From: Hyphomicrobiales bacterium
Lineage (GTDB): Bacteria; Pseudomonadota; Alphaproteobacteria; Rhizobiales; Beijerinckiaceae
DNA length: 64,000 nucleotides
NCBI GenBank assembly: GCA_027483945.1
Contig: JAIXTM010000007.1
Coordinates: 62,001 to 126,000 of the forward strand
Reading direction: 5' to 3'
The notes beneath the pieces are model-generated. The model was not told the DNA's origin. It searched no databases and worked only from the letters and a program-made list of their open reading frames with translations. This document shows, piece after piece, positions 54,738 through 64,000 of the stretch. Made by a program: the position numbers and the translations under genes. Each line of letters opens with the position of its first letter. Positions within the stretch are counted from its first letter, which is position 1.

Positions 54738-56960
54738 ATGAGCGAGGCTGATTCCGGGAACGAGGCGCCTGCGGGCGGGGGCATGTCGGGCGGCGCGGCG
54801 GACCGCGGCGACCATTATTTCGCGCTGCCGCCCGGCACGCGGCTGATGGAATACGAGATCGAGGCGGTGCTCGGCCATGGTGGCTTCGGCATCACCTATC
54901 TCGCCCGCGACACGCTCCTGGAGGAGCAGGTCGCCATCAAGGAATACCTGCCCAACGAGATGGCGGTGCGCATCTCGGACGCGACCGTGCGCGCCAAGTC
55001 GGAGGGCGACCGCGGCGATTTCGAGACCGGGCTGAAAGCGTTCCTCGAGGAGGCGCGGCTGATGGCCCGCTTCCGCCATGCCAACATCGTGCATGTCCGC
55101 CGCTTCTTCGAGATGCACGGCACCGGCTACATCGTGCTGAACTACGAGCGCGGCGGCACGCTGGCCACGCGCCTGGAGGCCGGGCCGCCGCCCGAGGCCG
55201 AACTGCGCAAATGGATCGACGGGATCCTGGACGGCCTGGATTCGGTGCACGACCAGGCCGCCCTCCACCGGGACCTGAAGCCGAACAACGTCATCATCCG
55301 CGAGGACGGCTCGCCCGTCCTCATCGATTTCGGCGCGGCGCGCGACTTCAAGGGCCGGCGCAGCCGCTCCATCACCGCCATCGCGACGCCCGGCTATTCC
55401 CCGCCGGAGCAATACGGCGTCGGCGGCCAGCAGGGCCCCTGGACGGACTTCTACGCGCTTGGCGCCATCCTCTACCGGGCCGTTGCCGGCCATCCGCCGA
55501 TCGACAGCCTGCGCCGCCTGCGCAAGGACGGCCTTACCCCCGCCGAGACGGTGGCCAAGGGCCGCTACGACGCCAAGCTGCTGCGCACGATCGACTGGAT
55601 GCTGAAGGTGGACGAGGCCGAGCGGCCGAGCTCGGTCGCTCAGGTCCGGGAGGCCCTTGGCGGCGGCGCGATCCCCAAGACCGCCGACCCGGTGACGCCC
55701 CACGAGCCGGGCCGGTTTCGCAAATGGCTGGTCGCCGCCATGCTCGTCGGCTTCACCGCCGCGGCGGCGGCGGGCTGGTTCGCCTACGACGCGCACAGGA
55801 AGGAGCTGGCCCGCCTGGAAGCGATCCGCCAGGCCGCGCTGCGCCAGGAACTGGTGGACGCGAAGTTCGACAAGGTGGCGCTCGACCGCTTCGTCGCGGC
55901 CTGCGGCCCCACCTGCGCGCCCGACATGGCGAACGAGGCGAAGGCGCGCCTTGCGCTCGTCGCGGCGGAGGAGGCGGCCTACCGCGAGGCGGCGGGGGAC
56001 CGGGTGAAGCTGCGGGCCTTCGCCGATGGCTGCAAGGCCTGCATCCTCCAGGCCGATGCGCGCCGGGACGCCGACGAGATCGACCGCCGCGAGCGCGAGG
56101 CGCTTCTCGCCCGGCTGACCAAGCAGCTCGACGATGCCGGTTACAACCGCCAGGCGCTGGAGCGCTTCGTCGCCGAATGCGGCACCGGCTGCCCGGCCAA
56201 TCTGCGCGCCCAGGCCCAGACCCGGCTCGACGCGGAGCGCGCCGAGGCGCAGGCCTATCGCAGCGGCTACGAGAGCGCGGACCGGCTGCGCGCCTATCTG
56301 CGCGACTGCCGGGCCTGCGCCTGGCGCACCGAGGCCGAGGCGCAGATCGCCCGGCTGGACCGGCTGCAGCGCGATGCCGACCGGCGCGACTATTCCAACC
56401 GGCTGAGCAATGCCGGCTACGACAAGGCCGCCCTCAACCGTTTCGTGACCGCCTGCGTCCAGCCGGCCTGCCCGCTGGACCTGCGCAACGATGCCCGCGC
56501 GACGCTGGAGCTCCTCGACAACGAGGAGCGCATCTACAACGACGCCTTCTTCAGCATCGACCAGCTGCGCTCCTACCTGCGCAATTGCCGCGCCTGCGCC
56601 TACCGCGCTGCGGCCGAGTCCCAGATCGCCAGCCTCGAGGAGCAGGACAGGCGCGCCAAGCGGGGCATCTCCATCGCCATCGGCAAGAAGGGCGGCGGCA
56701 TCCATTGGGAGGCCGCCTGGAACTATCCCGACGTGGAGAGCGCCAAGAACTACGTGACGACCCGCTGCCAGCGCCAGGTCAGCTCCTGCCGCGTGGTCTG
56801 GGGCGAGGGCCCGACCTGCATCGCGCTGGCCTATGTCGGAAACGGCTGGGCGACCCGCGGCGGCGACACCAGCGCCGCAGCCCGGGACGCCGCCCTCTCG
56901 GCCTGCCGAAGCGTCAACAAGGAATCCTGCCGGCTGGCGGGATCCTGGTGCAACAGCTGA
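54738..56960 (+). CDS. Membrane Ser/Thr protein kinase with Cys-rich repeats and DUF4189
   Basis: 740 residues. A Hanks-type kinase fills residues 38-305: glycine loop GHGGFGITYLA, Lys68 in VAIKEYLP, HRD at 177-179 (LHRDLKPNNV), DFG-type DFGAARDF from Asp197, and GYSPPEQY in the activation segment. A membrane helix lies at about 330-352. The external part has three tandem repeats of about 90 residues (from 371, 460, 552), each with DK.AL.RFV..C...C and later LR..L..C.AC; the six Cys pairs suggest disulfides. The end (RGISIAIG ... WATRGGDTSAAARDAAL) is a DUF4189 domain with four cysteines. ATG 54738 preferred over 54720. Likely a receptor kinase for the upstream FHA proteins, reversed by the PP2C. 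Confidence 0.92.
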   Translation: MSEADSGNEAPAGGGMSGGAADRGDHYFALPPGTRLMEYEIEAVLGHGGFGITYLARDTLLEEQVAIKEYLPNEMAVRISDATVRAKSEGDRGDFETGLKAFLEEARLMARFRHANIVHVRRFFEMHGTGYIVLNYERGGTLATRLEAGPPPEAELRKWIDGILDGLDSVHDQAALHRDLKPNNVIIREDGSPVLIDFGAARDFKGRRSRSITAIATPGYSPPEQYGVGGQQGPWTDFYALGAILYRAVAGHPPIDSLRRLRKDGLTPAETVAKGRYDAKLLRTIDWMLKVDEAERPSSVAQVREALGGGAIPKTADPVTPHEPGRFRKWLVAAMLVGFTAAAAAGWFAYDAHRKELARLEAIRQAALRQELVDAKFDKVALDRFVAACGPTCAPDMANEAKARLALVAAEEAAYREAAGDRVKLRAFADGCKACILQADARRDADEIDRREREALLARLTKQLDDAGYNRQALERFVAECGTGCPANLRAQAQTRLDAERAEAQAYRSGYESADRLRAYLRDCRACAWRTEAEAQIARLDRLQRDADRRDYSNRLSNAGYDKAALNRFVTACVQPACPLDLRNDARATLELLDNEERIYNDAFFSIDQLRSYLRNCRACAYRAAAESQIASLEEQDRRAKRGISIAIGKKGGGIHWEAAWNYPDVESAKNYVTTRCQRQVSSCRVVWGEGPTCIALAYVGNGWATRGGDTSAAARDAALSACRSVNKESCRLAGSWCNS

Positions 56961-56976
56961 ATGGGCTAAGGTCGGC

Positions 56977-58287
<1,311 letters not shown>

Positions 58288-58330
58288 CCATAGACCTTGT
58301 CTGGCGGGTGCATCCTTCGCGCCCCGCTGC

Positions 58331-59881
58331 TTAGTCGGAACCGCGCGCCGATGCCACCGGTTCTGCGGCGGTGACGGCCCGTGCCGCCCATTCGCCGGCG
58401 AGCGCGTCGGCCATGCCGGACGCCCACTCGCGGCTCTGCGCTGTATCGACCGCCTCGACGGCCGGCTCCAGGACGCCCGGCACGCAGACGTCCTGTATCG
58501 CCGCCAGGAACCGGCCGAGCGCGTCGGGATCGATTTCGGCGCCCCCCTGGATGTCCGACAGGGCGGCCTCAAGATCGCGTCCCTCGCGGATCCGGTATGC
58601 GCCCGGCGCCGCCCGGTACCACGCCGCCCCGAAGACCAGGGCCGGCTTGCCGCGGCCGAGCGCCTGCCAGCCGACCGAGCCGGTCACGGTGGCCACGGCC
58701 CGCGCGTCTTCGATGAGCGAAGCCGTCCCGGTCGCCGCCGGCATCAGCCGGACATTGTCGTGGCGCGCGATCCGCTCGTAGAAGTCAGGGCTCCGCTGCG
58801 TCTCAGGCCGGGAGACCGGCTGCAGCTGCCAGGGATGCTCCTTGACGTAGAGCATCCAGCCCGGCGGCAGGTGCCTGGCCAGCATGTCCACGATCAGGGT
58901 CTGGTCGCCCAGGAGGTCGCCCATCGGCACGGTGGCGCGCTCGGGTTGGTAGTGCAGCGCCAGGAGCACGTAGGGCTCGCCCGCAAGAGGGGCCGTCGCC
59001 AGCCGGTCCCACATCGCCCGCAGCCGCCGCTTGCGCGCCATCGCGCGCAGGCGGACGGCCGCCATGCGCAGTGCGTTCGGCCCCGGCGCCGAGGGCGCGT
59101 GGCCGGAGCGCTTCAGGTAGGTGTTGGGGATGGGCTTCAGCCCATTGGTCTTCACGAGGTAGGCAAGCCGCCAGGCCTCGTCGTAGCAGACGCGCCAGAG
59201 CGGCGGCGTCTGGCGTCCCTCCATGCCGAAGCGACCGAGCTTGCGCTGGAAATTCGCCGGAACCGCCGCCTTCCCGCCCTCGGACGAGGCCTTGAGATAG
59301 GCGGCGAAGGGTGGCGAGAGCGGCGAGAACGAACGCGCGTGGAACCCCGCCGGATAGGCCTCGATCGCCGCGATGGGAAACACGAAGCCGGGCAGGCCGA
59401 GCCGCTCGAACATCAGCGTCGGAATGCCCCGCGCCCGGGCGAGGGCATAGACCGCATAATCGAAGACGATATGGGGGGCGACCGGGAAGACGATCGCGTC
59501 GGGGCGGAAATGGTCGATGACGGCCGACCAGTAGCGCAGCAGGTCGTGCCAATGCCGGCGCCGCTCCTCGTGCAGGAAATCGCCGCCGGCATCCATGCGG
59601 TCCATCATGTGGAGCGCGATCGTCTCGTCGTCGGCGAGGGTTCGGAGGAGGTCGGTCCCCAGGGTGGCCGGGCGGAGGGCGAGCCCCGGTGCCGGCCGGC
59701 CCCGCGCGGCGTCGGCTCCGGCATGGAAGACCACGTCCGGGAACGCGGCGCGGATCGCCGCCTCGTCACCATGATGCGCGGTCCAGTAGAGCGGGATCCA
59801 GCCATGACGCTCCGCGCCGGCGCGGACAACGTCCAGCCAGATCGATCCGGAACATTCGATGAAGAAGACGCGCCGGCTCAT
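58331..59881 (-). CDS. Capsule/surface-polysaccharide biosynthesis protein (glycosyltransferase-like)
   Basis: 516 residues resembling proteins annotated as capsular polysaccharide biosynthesis. Seen: an N-terminal domain beginning VFFIECSGSIWLDVVRAGA, PDAIVFPVAPHIVFDYAVY, TLMFERLGLPGFVFP, then a GT-B-like second domain with LLALHYQPERATVPMGDLL, DMLARHLPPGWMLYVKEHPW and GSVGWQALGRGKPALVFG. The KEHP and GSVGWQAL segments are the usual nucleotide-sugar-side motifs in Kps-type transferases. ATG at 59881 overlaps the next gene's stop (ATGA). Specificity unknown. Confidence 0.72.
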   Translation of the reverse strand: MSRRVFFIECSGSIWLDVVRAGAERHGWIPLYWTAHHGDEAAIRAAFPDVVFHAGADAARGRPAPGLALRPATLGTDLLRTLADDETIALHMMDRMDAGGDFLHEERRRHWHDLLRYWSAVIDHFRPDAIVFPVAPHIVFDYAVYALARARGIPTLMFERLGLPGFVFPIAAIEAYPAGFHARSFSPLSPPFAAYLKASSEGGKAAVPANFQRKLGRFGMEGRQTPPLWRVCYDEAWRLAYLVKTNGLKPIPNTYLKRSGHAPSAPGPNALRMAAVRLRAMARKRRLRAMWDRLATAPLAGEPYVLLALHYQPERATVPMGDLLGDQTLIVDMLARHLPPGWMLYVKEHPWQLQPVSRPETQRSPDFYERIARHDNVRLMPAATGTASLIEDARAVATVTGSVGWQALGRGKPALVFGAAWYRAAPGAYRIREGRDLEAALSDIQGGAEIDPDALGRFLAAIQDVCVPGVLEPAVEAVDTAQSREWASGMADALAGEWAARAVTAAEPVASARGSD

Positions 59882-60771
59882 GCCGGGCAACCCCGGCGCG
59901 ACGGCGGCACGATGCGCCAGAACCGCCGCAGGCTGACCCGCGGCCGCGGCACGGCGGCCAGCGAGCGCGCCAGATGGCGCAGGCCTGCGAGCCGCTGCCC
60001 GGCATACCAGCGGGCGGCTGCCCGCTCCACGTCGAGATAGGCGGCAAGGTGCCGGGCCGCGGATGGTGACCGCTCCGCCAGCACTCCCGTATCGAGCCAT
60101 TTCCGCGCAATGGTCTCGGCGCCCCGGTCCACCACCGCGACGGGCGGCTTCCCGTGGACGTCGATGTCCACGAGCACCTCCTGCAGGACGCGCAGGCGAC
60201 CGCCCGCGAGCCCGATCCGCAGGAACCAGTCGAGGTCCTCGATCCGCACGATCGTCTCGTCCCAGGGGCCGACATGCCCGGCGAGCGCGCGGGGCACCAG
60301 GCATGTGCTTCCCGGCGCGAACCAGATGCCGGAAGCAAAGCCGACCGCGTCCTCGCAGCCGGCCGGGATGCGGCATTGCTGGCGACCGTCCGGCCAAACA
60401 TAGACGAAGCCCGTGGCATAGACCGTGAGCGGATGGGGCGAGGCGGCCTGGTCCGCCTCGGCAAAGGCGAGCTGGCGCTCGAGCTTGCCCGGCATCCAGC
60501 GGTCGTCGCTGTCCAGGAACGCGATCCAGCGACCGGATGCGGCGGCGATGCCGGCGTTGCGCGCCGCGCTTGGGCCGCGGTTCCGGTCGAGGCGGATCAG
60601 CCTGACGTCGTCCCGGCCGGACAGGTCGTCCGGCAGCGCGAAGGGGACCGCCGAGCCGTCATCGACGACGACGACCTCCCGCCCGGCGACGGGATCGGCG
60701 AGGGCGCTGCGCAGCGCGGCCACCGCCAGGTCCTGCCGGTTGAACACCGGTATGATCACCGAGACGATCAT
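59878..60771 (-). CDS. Family 2 glycosyltransferase
   Basis: GT-A fold transferase of 297 residues that adds a sugar to a surface glycan on the cytosolic face. It starts MIVSVIIPVFNRQDLAVAAL, with EVVVVDDGS, RNRGPSAARNAGI, and the metal-binding DXD-type FLDSDDRWM; the acceptor-side part has IEDLDWFLRIGLAGG. The ATG at 60771 overlaps the upstream gene stop (TGATG) and the stop overlaps the downstream start, so all three are coupled. Extension of the frame to 61242 is not coding. Confidence 0.92.
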   Translation of the reverse strand: MIVSVIIPVFNRQDLAVAALRSALADPVAGREVVVVDDGSAVPFALPDDLSGRDDVRLIRLDRNRGPSAARNAGIAAASGRWIAFLDSDDRWMPGKLERQLAFAEADQAASPHPLTVYATGFVYVWPDGRQQCRIPAGCEDAVGFASGIWFAPGSTCLVPRALAGHVGPWDETIVRIEDLDWFLRIGLAGGRLRVLQEVLVDIDVHGKPPVAVVDRGAETIARKWLDTGVLAERSPSAARHLAAYLDVERAAARWYAGQRLAGLRHLARSLAAVPRPRVSLRRFWRIVPPSRRGCPA

Positions 60772-62318
60772 CAACGCCCTGCCTGGCCTGCGCCGCCGAT
60801 CTGCCGTTCGATCAAGGCGGCGAGCCTGCGTCCCGCCAGCCCGTCCAGAACGCCCCAGCTGCGCGCATCCCGCCCCGCTTCGGTGGTCGCCTCGGCCAGC
60901 GCCTGGGGCGACCCGGCCCACCGGGCAAGCCCGCCGACGAACTCGGCCTCGGTATGGACGATGCGGCAGCCGGGAACGTCCGCGAACTCGGTGTAGCCGG
61001 TGGCGTAGCAGTCGAAGAGCAGGGTCGGCTTCCCGCAGGCCAGCGCCCAGCTTGTGATGGAGGAACCGTTGAGCGTCGTGAACATGTCGCAGCACGCGAT
61101 CAGGACGTCGCTGGCATGTCGCACGAGCGGGAGGTTGCGTGCCGTCGCGGCCGCTACTTCCTCGTCCAGAGTTTTGGGGTGAACGCTGAGAATGACGTTG
61201 ATGTCGTGCTCCGCCCTGATCGACGCCAGCGCACCCGCCCAAGCTTCGGCAAGCGTCGCGTAGTCGGGATAGAGGACCCGGCGGCCGCCAACCCAGGCGA
61301 AGATGTTCGCCGGCCAGCCGCAGACCAGGATCGGCCGGCCGGGTCTTCCGCCGGTCGTTCCGACGAGCTCTGCCCGGCCGGCCTCGGCGGAAGCCATGTG
61401 CGCGGCGAGCCGGTCCATGACGGGGGTGCCGGTCACCACGATCCTGTCCGCTCGCGATCCCATCGCCGCCATGTCATCCCGCGTGCGCTGGCTGTCGCAA
61501 GCAATCGCCGTCACGGGTTCCGTCCACGGAATCCAGGGATCTCCACGAACGAGCCCGGCCAGCTCCAGCGCCAGACCCCGCGAGCCTTGCAGCCGCAGCA
61601 CGCGCCGCCCACGGAAGCGGGCGGCCCAATGGGGGTATAGCGTTGCAAGAACGGGATTGAGCGGCCGGCCTCGTAGAGCGAGGTCCCCCCGGCTCGCGGC
61701 AAACTCGCCGTATTCCCGAAGGTTGAACTGTGCGAACGGCACCATGAGCGAGGGCGTCCCGCGATCATGCGCATGCTGTAGCAGGAAGGCCAGCTCCGTA
61801 CCGACCGGGTCCTGCCCGACCACGACGAGAGCCGGGTCGGCCGCGGCCAGCATCCGGCCCAGCCGAGCTGCGCGCGCCTTGAATCTCCGGATATCGGTGA
61901 TGAGGTTGATAAGGTCCGCGGCGATCGTCTTCAGGCCTGCGCCGATACGGGTGCCGATCTCCGCCAGCGCTGCCGGCACGATCGCCACGACCGTAATGGC
62001 GACACCCAAGGCACGTGGCAACCGCCGCGTTCGGCCGGGGCGCGGTCCTTCCGCAGGCGGCTGTGCCGGCTGGCTCGAAGGCGCCGGAGGACCGGGTTCG
62101 GCGGGACGCTCGTGGAGGATGCCATCTGCATCCATCCAGCGATGTCCCTGGGCGAGGACCGCCGCGCTGTCCTCGGGGAGACGCCGGTAGGCTGTCTTGA
62201 GGAAAGCCACGATCACGCGATGCTTCAGCTCGTCGCGGATCAGGTTGGCGACCCGGAGCATCTCCGGCAGTTCGCCGTATTCCAGCACCGCGATCATCAC
62301 GGGACGGTCGGTGGACAT
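60771..62318 (-). CDS. Surface-carbohydrate biosynthesis protein, GT-B-like
   Basis: 515 residues. The N-terminal part has MIAVLEYGELPEMLRVANLI, a Pro/Arg-rich linker near 75-105 and a hydrophobic segment (GVAITVVAIVPAALAEIG). The C-terminal half resembles GT-B glycosyl or glycerophosphate transferases: VVTGTPVMDRLAAHM, PILVCGWPANIFAW, NVILSVHPKTLDEEV, and TLNGSSITSWALACGKPTLL. No exact family can be named. It is stacked between the methyltransferase and GT2 genes with overlaps at both ends (TGATG). Confidence 0.65.
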   Translation of the reverse strand: MSTDRPVMIAVLEYGELPEMLRVANLIRDELKHRVIVAFLKTAYRRLPEDSAAVLAQGHRWMDADGILHERPAEPGPPAPSSQPAQPPAEGPRPGRTRRLPRALGVAITVVAIVPAALAEIGTRIGAGLKTIAADLINLITDIRRFKARAARLGRMLAAADPALVVVGQDPVGTELAFLLQHAHDRGTPSLMVPFAQFNLREYGEFAASRGDLALRGRPLNPVLATLYPHWAARFRGRRVLRLQGSRGLALELAGLVRGDPWIPWTEPVTAIACDSQRTRDDMAAMGSRADRIVVTGTPVMDRLAAHMASAEAGRAELVGTTGGRPGRPILVCGWPANIFAWVGGRRVLYPDYATLAEAWAGALASIRAEHDINVILSVHPKTLDEEVAAATARNLPLVRHASDVLIACCDMFTTLNGSSITSWALACGKPTLLFDCYATGYTEFADVPGCRIVHTEAEFVGGLARWAGSPQALAEATTEAGRDARSWGVLDGLAGRRLAALIERQIGGAGQAGR

Positions 62319-63034
62319 CAGCGTTCCAGGTCCGGGACGGCCCGATCGTTCCGGCGCAGGACAAGGATCTGCCGCTCCCACCAGATCGGAGCCGCGATTC
62401 GTTCGACGGCGTTGAGGGCGGCATCCGGCAGAAGCCGGCCCAATCGGCCGTTGATCAGGCGGAACAGCCTGGGCGCCCGCTTGAGCCGGGTCAGCACGGC
62501 ATCGCAAAGGTGCCGCTCCACCAGTGACGCATCCACGTGTGCCAAGACGCCGTCGAGATCTTCGCCGTCGAGGACGGTGGTATGGCCGTCCAGCTTCACC
62601 TCGACGGGCCGGCGTCCGTAATCGAGAATGATGAGGCCGCCGGGCTTCGTCACCCGAACCATGGCCGGGACGATGGTCGGCAGATGTCCGATGCCCGACA
62701 GGCTGCGCAGGCAAATGACGCAATCATAGGTCCCGTCCGGCTCGTCGATGCCGTTCGTCAGATCCCGGACGCTGGCCGCAACCTCCGGGTTCGCGCTTGT
62801 GACGTAAGAGACGAACTCGGCGGAGGCATCCATTCCTCCGTAGGACGTCACCTGTGGGAGCAGGCCGATGAACCGGCCTGTCCCGATGGTGCAATCGTAG
62901 ACGGCACCCTTGGCGTAGCGCGCCAGAAGCTTGACCTCTTCACCGTGCCGCAGACGGTCGATGCGGTTGTCCAGCTTGCGCTGGTAGCGCGCGACGGCAC
63001 TGCCGCCCTGATGCTTGCCGGCGTACGCGGTCAT
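62318..63034 (-). CDS. Class I SAM-dependent methyltransferase
   Basis: 238 residues, probably a small-molecule or sugar methyltransferase. The SAM site is GAVYDCTIGTGRFIGLLPQV, with MDASAEFVSYV as the acidic-strand end, and YDCVICLRSLSGIGHLPTI plus VTKPGGLIILDYGRRP following in methyltransferase order. The C-terminal 60 residues have a basic, helical character. The gene lies 12 bp after the PhyH gene and 1-bp-overlaps the next. The position suggests methylation of a glycan residue. Confidence 0.8.
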   Translation of the reverse strand: MTAYAGKHQGGSAVARYQRKLDNRIDRLRHGEEVKLLARYAKGAVYDCTIGTGRFIGLLPQVTSYGGMDASAEFVSYVTSANPEVAASVRDLTNGIDEPDGTYDCVICLRSLSGIGHLPTIVPAMVRVTKPGGLIILDYGRRPVEVKLDGHTTVLDGEDLDGVLAHVDASLVERHLCDAVLTRLKRAPRLFRLINGRLGRLLPDAALNAVERIAAPIWWERQILVLRRNDRAVPDLER

Positions 63035-63046
63035 CCGTCGTAACGA

Positions 63047-63955
63047 TCAGCTGGCGATCTGGTAATGCTTCTGGTGGGTGCCGACCTCCAGGCCCTGAGC
63101 CAGCATCTCCCGCATGCGTCCCGGCATGTCGATGACTTTCAGCCCTGCCTTCGCGCACGCCGCCAAGGTCTCGGGCGAGTAGTACGAGTCGCGCCACATA
63201 TCGAGCCGTTCGGACCGGCCGATGAGATAGTCGCAATGGCGCTTCAAATGATGATCGTCGAGCGCATAGGAAATCCAGAACCCGACCCGCTCCTCGGTGC
63301 CGAAGGGCGCCATCATGAATTCGGGCAGCTTCTTTTGCCAGTGTGGCCCGATCGGGAGCCAGGGCATGCCACGGATGCAGCGGCCGAGGCCTGCATGCTG
63401 GATCCGCATGCTCCAGACACCGACATCTCCGAGGCCGGTATTCAGATAACGGTCGGCCAGGTAGGCCCGCCATCCCTGAAGCAGTCGGTCATGCGTCGTG
63501 CGTCGCACGATCAGGCCACCTGATTTCTTGCGGTGATCCTGAAGGTAGAAGCCGAACCGGATCAGGCTGTAGCGGCTCTGCCAATCGGGCAGGCTCGTAT
63601 CGGAGCGATCGGTATTGTCGCGGTGCCAGCCGCCGACATGGATGCCCGGCTGGTAGTCGTGGCCCACGACGGCATACGAGCTGTCGCCGAAATAAGCGAC
63701 GTCCTTGTGGCCCAGGAGATGACGGGCGACCGCCAGCACGCGCTCGTCGTAGACGAATTCCGCCACGAGCGGATCGGCAAGAGAATCCGTGCTCTTGGTG
63801 CCGTTCTTCTCCCGCAGATGCAGGGATTCCAGTACCCTCTCGCGCATCATGCGGAAATGTGCGGGCGTGAACATGTCCCGCAGGATCAGGAAGCCGTCCT
63901 TCCAGAACTTGTCCTCGTCCACGTTCGTGCCTGCGACCAGTGTCATGGCAGTCAT
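63047..63955 (-). CDS. Phytanoyl-CoA dioxygenase (PhyH)-like oxygenase
   Basis: Fe(II)/2-oxoglutarate-dependent oxygenase fold, 302 residues. It begins DEDKFWKDGFLILRDMFTPA, typical for PhyH, and has a metal-binding HxD in HVGGWHRDNTDRSD (His, Asp); the distal histidine is probably within the region near HDRLLQGW or LGRCIRGMPWL, but I cannot fix it. ATG at 63955 has AAGG before it; a start at 63997 or 63946 is possible. Last gene visible; the cluster probably continues beyond 64000. PhyH enzymes in such loci often modify sugars or lipids. Confidence 0.75.
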   Translation of the reverse strand: MTAMTLVAGTNVDEDKFWKDGFLILRDMFTPAHFRMMRERVLESLHLREKNGTKSTDSLADPLVAEFVYDERVLAVARHLLGHKDVAYFGDSSYAVVGHDYQPGIHVGGWHRDNTDRSDTSLPDWQSRYSLIRFGFYLQDHRKKSGGLIVRRTTHDRLLQGWRAYLADRYLNTGLGDVGVWSMRIQHAGLGRCIRGMPWLPIGPHWQKKLPEFMMAPFGTEERVGFWISYALDDHHLKRHCDYLIGRSERLDMWRDSYYSPETLAACAKAGLKVIDMPGRMREMLAQGLEVGTHQKHYQIAS

Positions 63956-64000
63956 CCTTACCTTAGGTGGAAGCGCGTGGTGTGAAGCGGTAGACACGCG

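Noticed and set aside
43306-56960. Zorya-type defence system
   Set aside because: A MotA-like channel and single-helix partner are present, but there is no ZorC/D-type helicase or nuclease and the partner lacks an OmpA-like domain.
43306-56960. Type VI secretion phospho-module
   Set aside because: FHA, PP2C and kinase genes accompany some T6SS loci, but no sheath, tube, baseplate, TssJ/L/M or ClpV gene occurs here.

Overview
The window is a GC-rich, gene-dense chromosomal segment of an alphaproteobacterium, most likely of the Hyphomicrobiales (Rhizobiales). Two things support this: the order ubiB/ubiE - mutM - enoyl-CoA hydratase - rpsT - dnaA - dnaN - recF, and the aroA - cmk pair divergent from a FYDLN-acid (TIGR02300) gene beside a tRNA-Ala. 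This placement is inferred from gene order and family content; there is no rRNA in the window.

Layout. 1-12.3 kb: 5' part of malate synthase A, an ALDH7-type semialdehyde dehydrogenase divergent from an FAD amine oxidoreductase (probably lysine/pipecolate catabolism), a secreted esterase, a class III nucleotide cyclase, and an RND efflux operon with its TetR regulator and a strong candidate operator. 12.3-23.3 kb: replication and repair operon on the minus strand (dnaA, dnaN, recF, LysE exporter, DUF817, recQ, gyrB), preceded by a 780-bp non-coding gap and rpsT. 23.4-31 kb: TSUP transporter, enoyl-CoA hydratase, mutM, then ubiE-ubiB-hrpB on the plus strand. 31-36.8 kb: a soluble chemoreceptor-like protein, a DUF1194 protein, cmk-aroA, the FYDLN-acid gene, tRNA-Ala(GGC) and a manganese catalase. 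37-42.5 kb: an organosulfur operon (FMN reductase, ABC solute-binding protein, FMNH2-dependent monooxygenase, sulfurtransferase, ABC permease and ATPase) in which the sulfurtransferase is cut in two by an in-frame amber codon. 42.7-57 kb: a UPF0178 gene, then a nine-gene plus-strand cluster. 57-64 kb: a minus-strand surface-polysaccharide cluster that runs out of the window.

The best candidate for an undescribed system is 43306-56960. It combines a four-helix MotA/TolQ/ExbB-type proton-channel subunit, an ExbD/MotB-like partner with an Asp in its single membrane helix, two FHA proteins, a PP2C phosphatase, a membrane Ser/Thr kinase with three Cys-rich extracytoplasmic repeats and a DUF4189 domain, a membrane protein with an external vWA-like domain and an internal FHA domain, a small secreted protein, and a 1993-residue exported protein with about 1000 residues of Gly-rich sequence, a Pro/Gln/Ala stretch and a C-terminal helical domain. 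My reading (inference) is a proton-motive-force-driven envelope machine switched by Ser/Thr phosphorylation and acting on or assembling the giant Gly-rich protein.
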